Source: Rhodospirillales bacterium (GTDB taxonomy: Bacteria > Pseudomonadota > Alphaproteobacteria > BOG-932 > Roseiterribacteraceae). From it: 63,804 nt of DNA. The DNA lies in the NCBI GenBank assembly GCA_028291365.1, contig JAQGIE010000016.1, positions 1-63,804 on the forward strand, written 5' to 3'. The notes below the pieces were generated by a model, which did no database searches, was not told where the DNA came from, and saw nothing but the letters and a program-made list of their open reading frames with translations. Made by a program: the position numbers and the translations under genes. This document shows, in pieces, positions 1 to 8,348 of the stretch; the first letter of the stretch is position 1, and every line of letters starts with the position of its first letter.

Positions 1-14
1 TTCTTCTTCTTCTT

Positions 15-935
15 CTAGGTAGCTCGAAAGCGAAACGCGGGCGCATCCCAGGTGCGCAGCTTCGGCGGCGCCGGTTCGACCGACGTGAAACCGTGCAGCG
101 ATGCCTGCGCAACCGCGTCGCGCGCCACCGCCTCATCATCGCCCTGGTACGACCAGCCGAGAATGACCAGCGCCCCGCCGGGCACGAGCACGCGGCGCGA
201 TTCCGCCAGCATCGCGGCGACCACCGCAGGCCCGGCCTGATGCCAGTACGGCGCGACATCGATCGCGAGCACGAGGTCGGTCGACGCGGTCGCGATCTCG
301 TTCAGGCTGTGCCCGTCGCACGGACCGATCCGGACATTGGCAAGACCGGCGCAGCGCCGCTGTGCTGCCGCCACCATGCCGGCCGACACGTCCAGCCCGC
401 GATACTGCGCCACGCGCGGCGCCAGCGCCGTCGCGAAACGGCCGATGCCGCAACCGATCTCGAGCACCCGCGTCGCAGGTTGCAGCAAATTCCAATCCGT
501 CAACGTCGCCACGATCTCCCGCGTAGCTTCGGCGAGCAGCGCCTCGTCGCCGAGCGCGTAGATCGCGACGCTCGACACTTCATCGAGCGCGACGGCGCGA
601 TCGAACATGGCGCCGATCGCGGCGGGATCCTGCGCTGAATCGTGATCGATCGCGGCCAGCAAGGCGACGACACGGTCGAGGCCGGGGCGGCGCCTCTGCG
701 CCAGCTCGACCAGCTCGCGCAGACGCGGCTCGTCCGCGGCGAGCCGGCGCAGCGCCGCCACGGCCGAAGCCGCGTCGCCCGCGGCGATCGCCGCATGGGC
801 GAGCGTCAGCGAAGCCGACTGGCTGCCGTGCAGCCAAGGCGTCGTGGCGTGCGCTACGCGTTGATCGATGACGCGTGTTTCGCTTTGGTCGGGGGCGCGT
901 GTTTCGCGCCGGTCCAGGCTAGATCTCGATTCCAT
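15..935 (-). CDS. class I SAM-dependent methyltransferase
   Basis: Motif I VLEIGCGIGRFATALAP, GLDVSAGM; overlaps upstream gene by about 80 bp if the listed start is used. Confidence 0.8.
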   Translation of the reverse strand: MESRSSLDRRETRAPDQSETRVIDQRVAHATTPWLHGSQSASLTLAHAAIAAGDAASAVAALRRLAADEPRLRELVELAQRRRPGLDRVVALLAAIDHDSAQDPAAIGAMFDRAVALDEVSSVAIYALGDEALLAEATREIVATLTDWNLLQPATRVLEIGCGIGRFATALAPRVAQYRGLDVSAGMVAAAQRRCAGLANVRIGPCDGHSLNEIATASTDLVLAIDVAPYWHQAGPAVVAAMLAESRRVLVPGGALVILGWSYQGDDEAVARDAVAQASLHGFTSVEPAPPKLRTWDAPAFRFRAT

Positions 936-1873
936 CGTGTCTCGTTGGCGAACATCTGTTTGTACGGTTCGTCCCCGCGCAGGAAATGAAATTCGACACA
1001 GCCTTCGTCGCTTGCCGCGTCGATGATCGTATGCATCAGCAGGCTGCCCGGGCTTTCGAATGCAAACTCGGGGTCCATGCCGGTCAGATAGCCCGATGCC
1101 ATGCGCCCGTCCGAGAAACCGTACTGGACCGCCGCGACCCGGTCGCCGATCGATAGGGTCGCCAGCCGGAGCAGCCCCGCGGCGCCGGCACGGACCGCGA
1201 CCTCGCGATGAAAGCGCGGCAGTTCAGGTTGCGCCAGCACGCCGTCCTCGCCGCGCGATTGCCAGCGCGCCCGGTGGAGCATCGCCAGCGCCTCGATGCC
1301 GCGCTCGATCTCGGTTGGGGTGCGCGCGAAGTCGACCCGCACCGGACCGCGCCGAGCCGCGCGGTTGCGCCACAGCACGCATCGCCGCCGGGCGCGCTTG
1401 ACCCAGGGCGTCGCGAGCTTGCGCACGCGACAGGCAACTTGCGCCGTCGCCGCGCCGCCTTCGGCCAGACTCCAGATCGAGGCTTCGGGCCGCAGCGCCT
1501 CGAAGCTCGTCATGTCGGCGTCGCATCGCAGCGCGCGCAGCGCATCGGCGAGCCTGGCCGGCGCATCGCATGTATCGGGATCCAGCAGCACGTCACCATA
1601 GTCGGTGACGCCGGTGCCGAGCAGCAGCAGGCGTTTCACCGACTGGGCGTCGGTCCAGAGCTGCAACGGCGCCAGCCCGACCAGGCGCGATCCGTCCCAA
1701 ACGGTCACCAGACGAAGCGGTGCGCCGCCCAGCAGGTCGTGCCACGGGATCAGCCAGGCGGGATCCTGAAACACGGTGGCGTTCGGTGCGCGACGGCGAA
1801 GCTCCGCCCAATCGGGCGCCAGACGATGCAGCGACGACGAATCGTCGTCGATCTCGACGCGCAGGTCAGGCAT
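854..1873 (-). CDS. FemAB/GNAT (CelD/BcsL-like) acetyltransferase family protein
   Basis: MPDLRVEIDDDSS..VFQDPAWLIPWHDLLGGAPLRLVTVWDG..LVGLAPL..; C-terminal FHFLRGDEPYKQMFANE typical of this family; start chosen inside longer ORF 854-2497. Confidence 0.75.
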   Translation of the reverse strand: MPDLRVEIDDDSSSLHRLAPDWAELRRRAPNATVFQDPAWLIPWHDLLGGAPLRLVTVWDGSRLVGLAPLQLWTDAQSVKRLLLLGTGVTDYGDVLLDPDTCDAPARLADALRALRCDADMTSFEALRPEASIWSLAEGGAATAQVACRVRKLATPWVKRARRRCVLWRNRAARRGPVRVDFARTPTEIERGIEALAMLHRARWQSRGEDGVLAQPELPRFHREVAVRAGAAGLLRLATLSIGDRVAAVQYGFSDGRMASGYLTGMDPEFAFESPGSLLMHTIIDAASDEGCVEFHFLRGDEPYKQMFANETRWNRDLAWTGAKHAPPTKAKHASSINA

Positions 1874-2888
1874 GGACGCGCGCCAGCTGCGCATACAGGC
1901 CGAGATAGTCGCGCACCATGCGATCGGCGCCGAAGCGCGCGCGCGCTTCTGCGCGGCAGGTGTCGCCGTCGATCGTCTCGATGCGATGCAGCGCCTCGAC
2001 CAGCTCGTCGAGCCTGTCAGCCACCAGACCGGTGCGGCCGTGCTGCACGATCTCGGGCAGCGCACCGCGTCGCAGCGCGACCACCGGCGTGCCGGCGGCG
2101 AGCGCTTCCATCGCCACCAGCGAACTCGTTTCCTCGGCTTCGCTGGTGATGAGCAGGCAACGCGCTGCGGCCAGCAAGCGGCGCTTCGTCGTGACTCCCG
2201 CGGGGCCGAGATAGCGGCGCCGCGCGTCGAGGCGCGGCAGCAGCTGGTCGGTGAAGAAGCTGCGATGGGCGGCGAAGTCATGCACCTGGCCCGCGAGCAG
2301 CAAGGGCAGGCCGGCGCGTTTGGCGATGTCGATGGCGCGGTGCGGTGCCTTCTCTTCGCAGATTCGCCCCAGCCACAGCACGAAGTCGCGCCGCCGCACA
2401 TCGCGCCGTGCCGCGAGCGACACGCCATTGGGCACGGTCGCGAAGGCTTGCGGCAGCGCGCGACGCTGCGTGTGCGACACGGCGACGAGATGCGCACGCG
2501 TGGAGGTCAGCGCGTTGTGCGGATACCAGGCCGGCGGCAGATGCAGCGTGACCAGGCAGGGCACCTCGCAAGCGGGCAGCACCGACGCGAAATCGAGCCC
2601 GTGCAGATGAATGAGATCGACCGGCGCGCGCGCCAGCAGGCGACGAATGGCATGCCGCACGCCGGCTTGGGCCTCGGCCAGCGCGGCGTCGTCCCATGGT
2701 GGCGGCGGCAGCTTGGTGGCGATGAGGCCGCCTGCCACGCGGCTTCCCTCGCAGGCGATCACGGTCGAGCGATGGCCCGCTTCGACCAGCGCCGCGTCGA
2801 GCGTTGCCAGGATCTGTTCGGCGCCGCCGACCGCGTCGCGCGACACCGGCGCGAGCGGCCACGCGATCGACAGGACGTGCAGCGTCAC
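1866..2888 (-). CDS. glycosyltransferase family 4
   Basis: VGGAEQILATLDAALVEAGH...FVLWLGRICEEKAPHRAIDIAKRAGLPLLLAGQ...SLVAMEALAAGTPVVALRRGALPEIV; GTG start inferred. Confidence 0.85.
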   Translation of the reverse strand: MTLHVLSIAWPLAPVSRDAVGGAEQILATLDAALVEAGHRSTVIACEGSRVAGGLIATKLPPPPWDDAALAEAQAGVRHAIRRLLARAPVDLIHLHGLDFASVLPACEVPCLVTLHLPPAWYPHNALTSTRAHLVAVSHTQRRALPQAFATVPNGVSLAARRDVRRRDFVLWLGRICEEKAPHRAIDIAKRAGLPLLLAGQVHDFAAHRSFFTDQLLPRLDARRRYLGPAGVTTKRRLLAAARCLLITSEAEETSSLVAMEALAAGTPVVALRRGALPEIVQHGRTGLVADRLDELVEALHRIETIDGDTCRAEARARFGADRMVRDYLGLYAQLARVHA

Positions 2889-3607
2889 GCGGCGCGCTCG
2901 CGCCAGGCGGCGCCGTCGACGCCCCAACCATGCCGTTCGTAGAATAGCGGCCCCGCATGCGGCGGCTGCGCGAAATCGTAGCGCGGGGCGGGACGGTAGC
3001 GTTCGATCTCGGCGCAGGGAAACTGCGCCAGGGTCCGCGCCTGCGTCGCATGCGCGTCGAGCATGGCGCGTTTGAGTGCGCATTCGCGCGCGTCGAGCGT
3101 CAATTCGATCGTGCCGCCGCCATTGGGCAGGAACCGGCCGCTCGCCAGCGTTCCGTCCGGACCCGCATGGTACGAGGTCATTTCGACGATCGGCGCGGCC
3201 GCGGCGCGATGCACCGCGCAGGCGACGCTGTCGTGATCGGGATGGCCGCCCTCGTAGGGATGCGTGACCACCTGCTCGATGTTCGCGTGCACGAACAGGT
3301 GCTTCAGCTCGGCGGTGATCGCGGCGAGCGCGGCGATCGCGCCTTGATCGGGATAGAGGAGCTGGATCCAGCGCGCCGCCGCGATGCCGGCGAAGTCGAG
3401 CACCATCGCGGTTTCGGCGATGCGCGTCGCGGCATATTGCTCGACCGTGTCGAAGCCGTGCGCACGCGCGTCGGCGCCGTCGCGCGGCGCGCCGTCGGTG
3501 ACGTGCACCAGCAGCAGGTCGCGAACCCGAAGCAGCAGGGCGGCGGCGCCGATCGTTTCGTCGTCGGGATGGGCGACGACGAGCGCGGTGCGCAGCCCGA
3601 GATTCAT
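2885..3607 (-). CDS. PIG-L family deacetylase
   Basis: VVAHPDDETIGAAALLLR and THPYEGGHPDHDSVACAVHRA metal motifs. Confidence 0.9.
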   Translation of the reverse strand: MNLGLRTALVVAHPDDETIGAAALLLRVRDLLLVHVTDGAPRDGADARAHGFDTVEQYAATRIAETAMVLDFAGIAAARWIQLLYPDQGAIAALAAITAELKHLFVHANIEQVVTHPYEGGHPDHDSVACAVHRAAAAPIVEMTSYHAGPDGTLASGRFLPNGGGTIELTLDARECALKRAMLDAHATQARTLAQFPCAEIERYRPAPRYDFAQPPHAGPLFYERHGWGVDGAAWRERAA

Positions 3608-4539
3608 CCCGCCGCCGCCGCCGTGACGAGCTGCGGCGTGCCGGCGGCGCCGGCGCCGTAATAGCGGCGCAGCATGGTGGCGCAGAAAGCGGCGAATTCG
3701 TCGGGATCGCGCGGTGGGCTGGTGTGATGCGGATGGATGCCCGCAGCTTCGGGCGTGAAGCAGAAGGTGGCGGTGACGTCGAACGCCTCCAGTTTCGACA
3801 TCATGCGGTCGAACCACGCGGCCGCGTCGGGCCGCTCCCAGTCGGCCCAACTCAAGCCGGTGCGGAGATAGGTGACGCCGAGCTCGCGCATCCAGCGCAC
3901 CGCGTCGTCGAGGCGCGGATCCTCGAAATGGAACCACTGGCACAGGCCGAAATCGGGCGTCAGGTCGGCGAAGCGCCGCAACGATTTTTTGGGCCGCCCA
4001 TGTTCGTCGAGCAGGCCCATATGGAAGTGGCGGTAATAGGAGCTTCCCTCGGCTTCTTTGTGCCGCGTCGTGGCGGGCCAGGCCTGCGGCAGATCATAGA
4101 GCGAATACCAGTGCACGCGCGGCGCGGCGCCGCGCAGCAAGTCGGCGGTGCGGCCGAGGCCCCAATCCTGCACTTCGTCGGCGCCGAAACTTGAAACGCC
4201 GACTTCGCTGACCCAGACGGGCAGGTCGGTGACGGCTCTTATCTCGGTGATCTTGTTCGGCCACTCGTCGAGCTTCCACAAATTCCAGTCGAGCGGAAAG
4301 CCATGCACCGCGACCGCATCGAGCAGCGCCAGCAAGCCCTGTCGTTCCATGTTGCCGATGAAGGCGGGATCGATCGGCGAAATGCCGCCGAGCACCCTGG
4401 TGAGGCCCGGCGCTTCAGTGGCGATCGCGCCGGCGGCGCGCTTCGCCATGTCGCCGAACATCAGCCACCCAGGATCGAACTCGATCTCCCAATGCGACTT
4501 GTTGTTGGGCTCGTTCCAGATCATCGCCGCTTCGATCAT
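3604..4539 (-). CDS. clan GH-A-like glycoside hydrolase (beta-xylosidase-like) with apparently permuted barrel order
   Basis: MIWNEPNNKSHW at the N-terminus, VWVSEVGVSSFG mid-protein, barrel-start-like segment GLCQWFHFEDPRLDDAVRWMRELGVTYLRTGLSWADW at the C-terminus. Confidence 0.75.
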   Translation of the reverse strand: MIEAAMIWNEPNNKSHWEIEFDPGWLMFGDMAKRAAGAIATEAPGLTRVLGGISPIDPAFIGNMERQGLLALLDAVAVHGFPLDWNLWKLDEWPNKITEIRAVTDLPVWVSEVGVSSFGADEVQDWGLGRTADLLRGAAPRVHWYSLYDLPQAWPATTRHKEAEGSSYYRHFHMGLLDEHGRPKKSLRRFADLTPDFGLCQWFHFEDPRLDDAVRWMRELGVTYLRTGLSWADWERPDAAAWFDRMMSKLEAFDVTATFCFTPEAAGIHPHHTSPPRDPDEFAAFCATMLRRYYGAGAAGTPQLVTAAAAG

Positions 4540-5358
4540 TTAGGTCCCCGCGAAGCTTGTCCCGGCCCCCGAGCCGGGGGCGGGGACCCAGTATCCCCGC
4601 AGCAAATCGGCCTCTGGACCCCCGCTTTCGCGGGGGATAGCTCGGCACAGATAGACTTCGTCTTCCGGGTGGGCCTCGATGCGAAAGCCGGCGGCGCGCA
4701 ACATCGCTTCCATGCAGGCGCGGTTGGGTGCCCACCAATTGGTGCAGTCATGCGCGTAGTCGCGCTCGATGAAATGCAGTTTTGGATAGCCGGGCGCATC
4801 GAAATGCGCCGTCTCGTTGAAGTCGTAATCGGCTTCGACCGCTGCGACCTGGTCGGAGCCGCGCTGCATCGACTGAATCACGAGCAGGTCGCACGCGACA
4901 TGTTGGTGAATGAGATCGAGCGCCAGCAGCGGGTGGCGCAAATGATAGAGCACGCCCAGGAACAGCACGATGTCGAACCGTTCCTGCAGGGCGCCGACAT
5001 CGTAGGTCGAGAGCTGGATGAACTCGATGCCGGGAAAGCCGAGCAGCGCAGCCGCAAAGCTGGCTTGGGCAAGATAGCCGGCATCGTGATCGATGCCGAC
5101 GACTCGCGCCGCACCGCGCTGCGCCATGGCGATCGAGTAAAAGCCCGCGTTGCAGCCGATATCGAGCACGGTCTTGCCGGTCAGATCGGCCGCAATCGCG
5201 TGCGCGAACCGATCCCATTTGACGCGCGGATAATCGCCGAGAAAATGATCTGGCGCGGTGCGCACGCCGTGCAGGTCGAGATTGTGGAACCAGGGTCCGA
5301 GTTCGCGGACGCGCGCTTCGATCCGCCCGCGCCGGGGATTGCCGATCGGCGCATTCAC
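4540..5358 (-). CDS. SAM-dependent methyltransferase (CmoB-like fold; TIGR04290-type)
   Basis: TGKTVLDIGCNAGFYSIAMAQRGAARVVGIDHD; RFDIVLFLGVLYHLRHPLLALDLI. Confidence 0.85.
   Translation of the reverse strand: MNAPIGNPRRGRIEARVRELGPWFHNLDLHGVRTAPDHFLGDYPRVKWDRFAHAIAADLTGKTVLDIGCNAGFYSIAMAQRGAARVVGIDHDAGYLAQASFAAALLGFPGIEFIQLSTYDVGALQERFDIVLFLGVLYHLRHPLLALDLIHQHVACDLLVIQSMQRGSDQVAAVEADYDFNETAHFDAPGYPKLHFIERDYAHDCTNWWAPNRACMEAMLRAAGFRIEAHPEDEVYLCRAIPRESGGPEADLLRGYWVPAPGSGAGTSFAGT
4558..4640. repeat. two REP-like palindromes inside the 3' end of the methyltransferase gene
   Basis: tgtcccggcccccgagccgggggcggggaccca and tggacccccgctttcgcgggggata; the second matches elements at 16013-16034 and 58974-58995. 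Confidence 0.7.
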
Positions 5359-6128
5359 GACGCGAACCCGCCGCGCGCGCGCCGTACCGGCGTCGGCATC
5401 GCCGCCGCGGGCAGGCCGCTCAGCAATTGCATCGCCTGGCGGTAGCCATCAATCGTGCCAACATCGACATAGCTGCCGCCCGCGCGCACGCCGCGCGCCT
5501 GTCCGCCCAGCGCCAGATACTGGTTGACCAGCGTGCCGATATATTCGTCGCGCCGGTCGGGTTGCATCCACAGCGCGTGGAGCGCGCGCAAGGTCCGGCC
5601 CGGCAACTGGAAGGCGCCCCAGATCCAGTCCGACGCTGCGTCCGGATCCTTGACCTGGATCTGTTGCACGTTGCCGTCCTCGCCGGTGATGACGGCGTCG
5701 AACAGCTGCGGCTCGTTGACCGGAAACAGCAGAAACGAGAACTCGTCGCGCTTCAGCCGCAGCAGCGCGTCTTCTGGGAACCACACCGTGTCGGGCAGGC
5801 CGATCGCGACTGCGTCGTCGTCGATCACCGCCAGGCAGCGGAAGATGGCGTCGCACAGCCCGCGCGGTTCGGGTTGCACGACGTAGCAGAACTCGGCGCC
5901 GCCGAAACCGCCGCCGTAATATTCGAGTATGTCCGACTTGCCCGGCGAGATGACGAAGCAGATGCGCGTAACGCCGGCCAGCAACATGCGCTCGACCAGA
6001 TATTCGCTGACCGCGCGCGGTCGTTCGACCGGCCCGTCGAAGCGGCTGCCGACCGGCAAAAGCTCTTTCGAGAAAGCGAGCGGCTGGATGCGCGTGCCGT
6101 TGCCGGCCGCCGGAATCACGCCCCACAT
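5355..6128 (-). CDS. sugar nucleotidyltransferase (NTP_transferase family)
   Basis: MWGVIPAAGNGTRIQPLAFSKELLPVG; SYVDVGTIDGYRQAMQLL. Confidence 0.9.
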   Translation of the reverse strand: MWGVIPAAGNGTRIQPLAFSKELLPVGSRFDGPVERPRAVSEYLVERMLLAGVTRICFVISPGKSDILEYYGGGFGGAEFCYVVQPEPRGLCDAIFRCLAVIDDDAVAIGLPDTVWFPEDALLRLKRDEFSFLLFPVNEPQLFDAVITGEDGNVQQIQVKDPDAASDWIWGAFQLPGRTLRALHALWMQPDRRDEYIGTLVNQYLALGGQARGVRAGGSYVDVGTIDGYRQAMQLLSGLPAAAMPTPVRRARGGFAS

Positions 6129-7210
6129 GCAAATGCCTCCGTGGCCGCCTGCGCGGCGGGTTCGAGCAACATTTCCAGTTCGCGTGCGCGATGCTCGGCC
6201 GTGTGCTGATCGAGCACGCGCTCGCGCGCGCGCCGCGCCATCGCCGCCAGCGCCGCATCGTCGAGCGCAAGCGCGGCCAGCGTGTCGTCGCCATTGCGCG
6301 CGACCAGGATTTCGTCGCCCGGGGTGAAGAACGCATCCAGCCCCGGCCACGCATCCGACAGGATCGGCACGCCGCATGCGGCGGCTTCGAACAGGCGGCC
6401 CGGGGGACACCAGCCGTCGCGCGCCATCGCTTCGCGCGTCACGTTCAGGGTCAGGCGCGCGGCCGCGTAAAAGCGCGGATGGTCGGGCGGCGCCACATGT
6501 CGCCAGAAAAAGACATTCCCGGTCCACGGAAACTCGATCGGATATTGCGCGCCGCCGATCAGGAAATTGCGCGACGGTGCGCGACGCGCCGGTTCGATCA
6601 ACAGTTCGATCAGGGCGCTCTGCCGATCGGCGGCATAGGTGCCGAGATAGGACAGATCAAATCCGTTGCAGCCGGGCGGCGCTTCGGGCGCGTGCATGGC
6701 GGGATCGACGCTGCCATAGAGCGGCGCGGTCCGCCGCGCGCCGAGCTGGTCGCGCAACGCCGTCAAGGCCGGCCCGCCGGTATAGGAAAGAACGAGGTCG
6801 TAAGCGGCGAGCCCGCCTTCGACATAGGCGACGCGTTCGCCGGCGGCGATGCGCGCCAGCGTCACCGGCGCGTCGAGATCGTAATAGACCAGACGCGGCA
6901 CGCCGAGATCGGCGGCGAGATCGCGCGCGGCGATCGCGTCGGGACAGTAGGACGTCGTCATGGCGACGTCGCAGCCGCAAAGCTCGGCGCGCATGCGCGG
7001 CAGGATCTGCGCCCAGTCGTCATAAAGGATGAGCGTGCCGCCCTCGATTCGGTCGAGGTCGCGCGACGCCGCGTACCACGGCGCGTCGCGCTCGAAGAAG
7101 ACGACGTCGTGGCCACGCCGGCCGAGCGCACGAATCAGCCCCCGCCACAGCGTTGCGTGGCCATTGCCCCAGGCGGAGCTTACCGAAAGTCCAAAGACGA
7201 CCAGCTTCAC
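6116..7210 (-). CDS. glycosyltransferase, CgeB/DUF3880-like
   Basis: VKLVVFGLSVSSAWGNGHATLWRGLIRALGRRGHDVVFFERD...CPPGRLFEAAACGVPILSDAWPGLDAFF. Confidence 0.8.
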   Translation of the reverse strand: MKLVVFGLSVSSAWGNGHATLWRGLIRALGRRGHDVVFFERDAPWYAASRDLDRIEGGTLILYDDWAQILPRMRAELCGCDVAMTTSYCPDAIAARDLAADLGVPRLVYYDLDAPVTLARIAAGERVAYVEGGLAAYDLVLSYTGGPALTALRDQLGARRTAPLYGSVDPAMHAPEAPPGCNGFDLSYLGTYAADRQSALIELLIEPARRAPSRNFLIGGAQYPIEFPWTGNVFFWRHVAPPDHPRFYAAARLTLNVTREAMARDGWCPPGRLFEAAACGVPILSDAWPGLDAFFTPGDEILVARNGDDTLAALALDDAALAAMARRARERVLDQHTAEHRARELEMLLEPAAQAATEAFACGA

Positions 7211-7412
7211 GGGCAGGCCAACGTATGTAGGAACCAGCGGTTCCGCTGCCGAAAAGGTGCGAAACACCTTGTCACTGCAGCATCTTCTTCTACTTGGACG
7301 GCGCTGGCGCGAGGTCGCCGGCAGGGCTTTGGGGGTGGCGACTTGCCGATCGGCTCGACGCCGGGCGACATTGCACGGAACCCCGAGGGGCGTTATCGCC
7401 TTTGTCTGCGCC

Positions 7413-8348
7413 ATGACTGCCGAAGCAACCATTCCCGTCCGGACGAATTTCGCGCTTGCAGCGATGCTGCTGGCGCTGGCCGGGCTGTTGCTCTTCGTTG
7501 CCCCCGCCCTGGGCTGGTACAGCATCGGCGGTGGGGCCGGCGGCGTGCTGCTGCTGGCGCTGGCGGTGATCGCGACGCCGCTTCATTGGGGCCTGATCCA
7601 CGAAGGCATTCACGGCAATCTCGCGCCCGACGCGACCCAGAACCGGACTCTGTCGCGGCTGCTCTCGGTGCCGCTGCTGGTGCCGTTCGAAGTGGTGCGC
7701 TTCGGCCATCTCACCCATCACGGTTTCAACCGCAATCCGCTCGACCGGCCCGAAGCGATCGATGCCGAGCCGACCGTGACCGATCGCGCCAAGTTCTATG
7801 CGCATCTCCTGTTCGGCACGTCCGCGATCGAACTATCGGTGCCGTGGCTGTTCCTGCTGCCGCGCGCCGGCATTCGCTGGGCGATCGGCCGGATCTACGG
7901 ACTCGACGATCCGCAGGTGAAGCGCATCCGCAAAATGGCTGAGACGACGTTCCTCGATTCCGAACGCATCGGGCGGATTCGCGTCGACCTCGTGCTGACG
8001 GCAATGCTGGTCGTCGCTTCGCTTACTTTTGCCGGGACGTCGTGGCCGTGGGTCGCCGCCGCGTTGCTGGCGCGCGGCGTTACCATTTCGGTGCTCGACA
8101 ACGCGCCGCATTACGGCACGCCCGTCGACAGCGGGCAGGACGCGACCAACAGCCGTGCGCCGGCACCGCTGCGCGCGCTGCTGCTCAATTCGAATTTCCA
8201 TGGCATCCATCACGCGCGGCCCAACCTGCCATGGTCGGCGCTGCCGCAGGCTTTCGTCGCGACGGGCGCGCGTTACGGCGCGGCGTGGCTGGACATGGTG
8301 CTGCGCCAGTTCCGCGGTCCCGTTTCGGCCGATTCGCTCCAGCGCTGA
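7413..8348 (+). CDS. fatty acid desaturase family protein
   Basis: His boxes HEGIHGN, HLTHHGFN, HGIHHARPNLPW; hydrophobic segments. Confidence 0.9.
   Translation: MTAEATIPVRTNFALAAMLLALAGLLLFVAPALGWYSIGGGAGGVLLLALAVIATPLHWGLIHEGIHGNLAPDATQNRTLSRLLSVPLLVPFEVVRFGHLTHHGFNRNPLDRPEAIDAEPTVTDRAKFYAHLLFGTSAIELSVPWLFLLPRAGIRWAIGRIYGLDDPQVKRIRKMAETTFLDSERIGRIRVDLVLTAMLVVASLTFAGTSWPWVAAALLARGVTISVLDNAPHYGTPVDSGQDATNSRAPAPLRALLLNSNFHGIHHARPNLPWSALPQAFVATGARYGAAWLDMVLRQFRGPVSADSLQR

Noticed and set aside
1-17. TTC microsatellite at the left edge
   Set aside because: Only about five units, touching the window edge and the methyltransferase stop codon; cannot judge length or phase-variation potential
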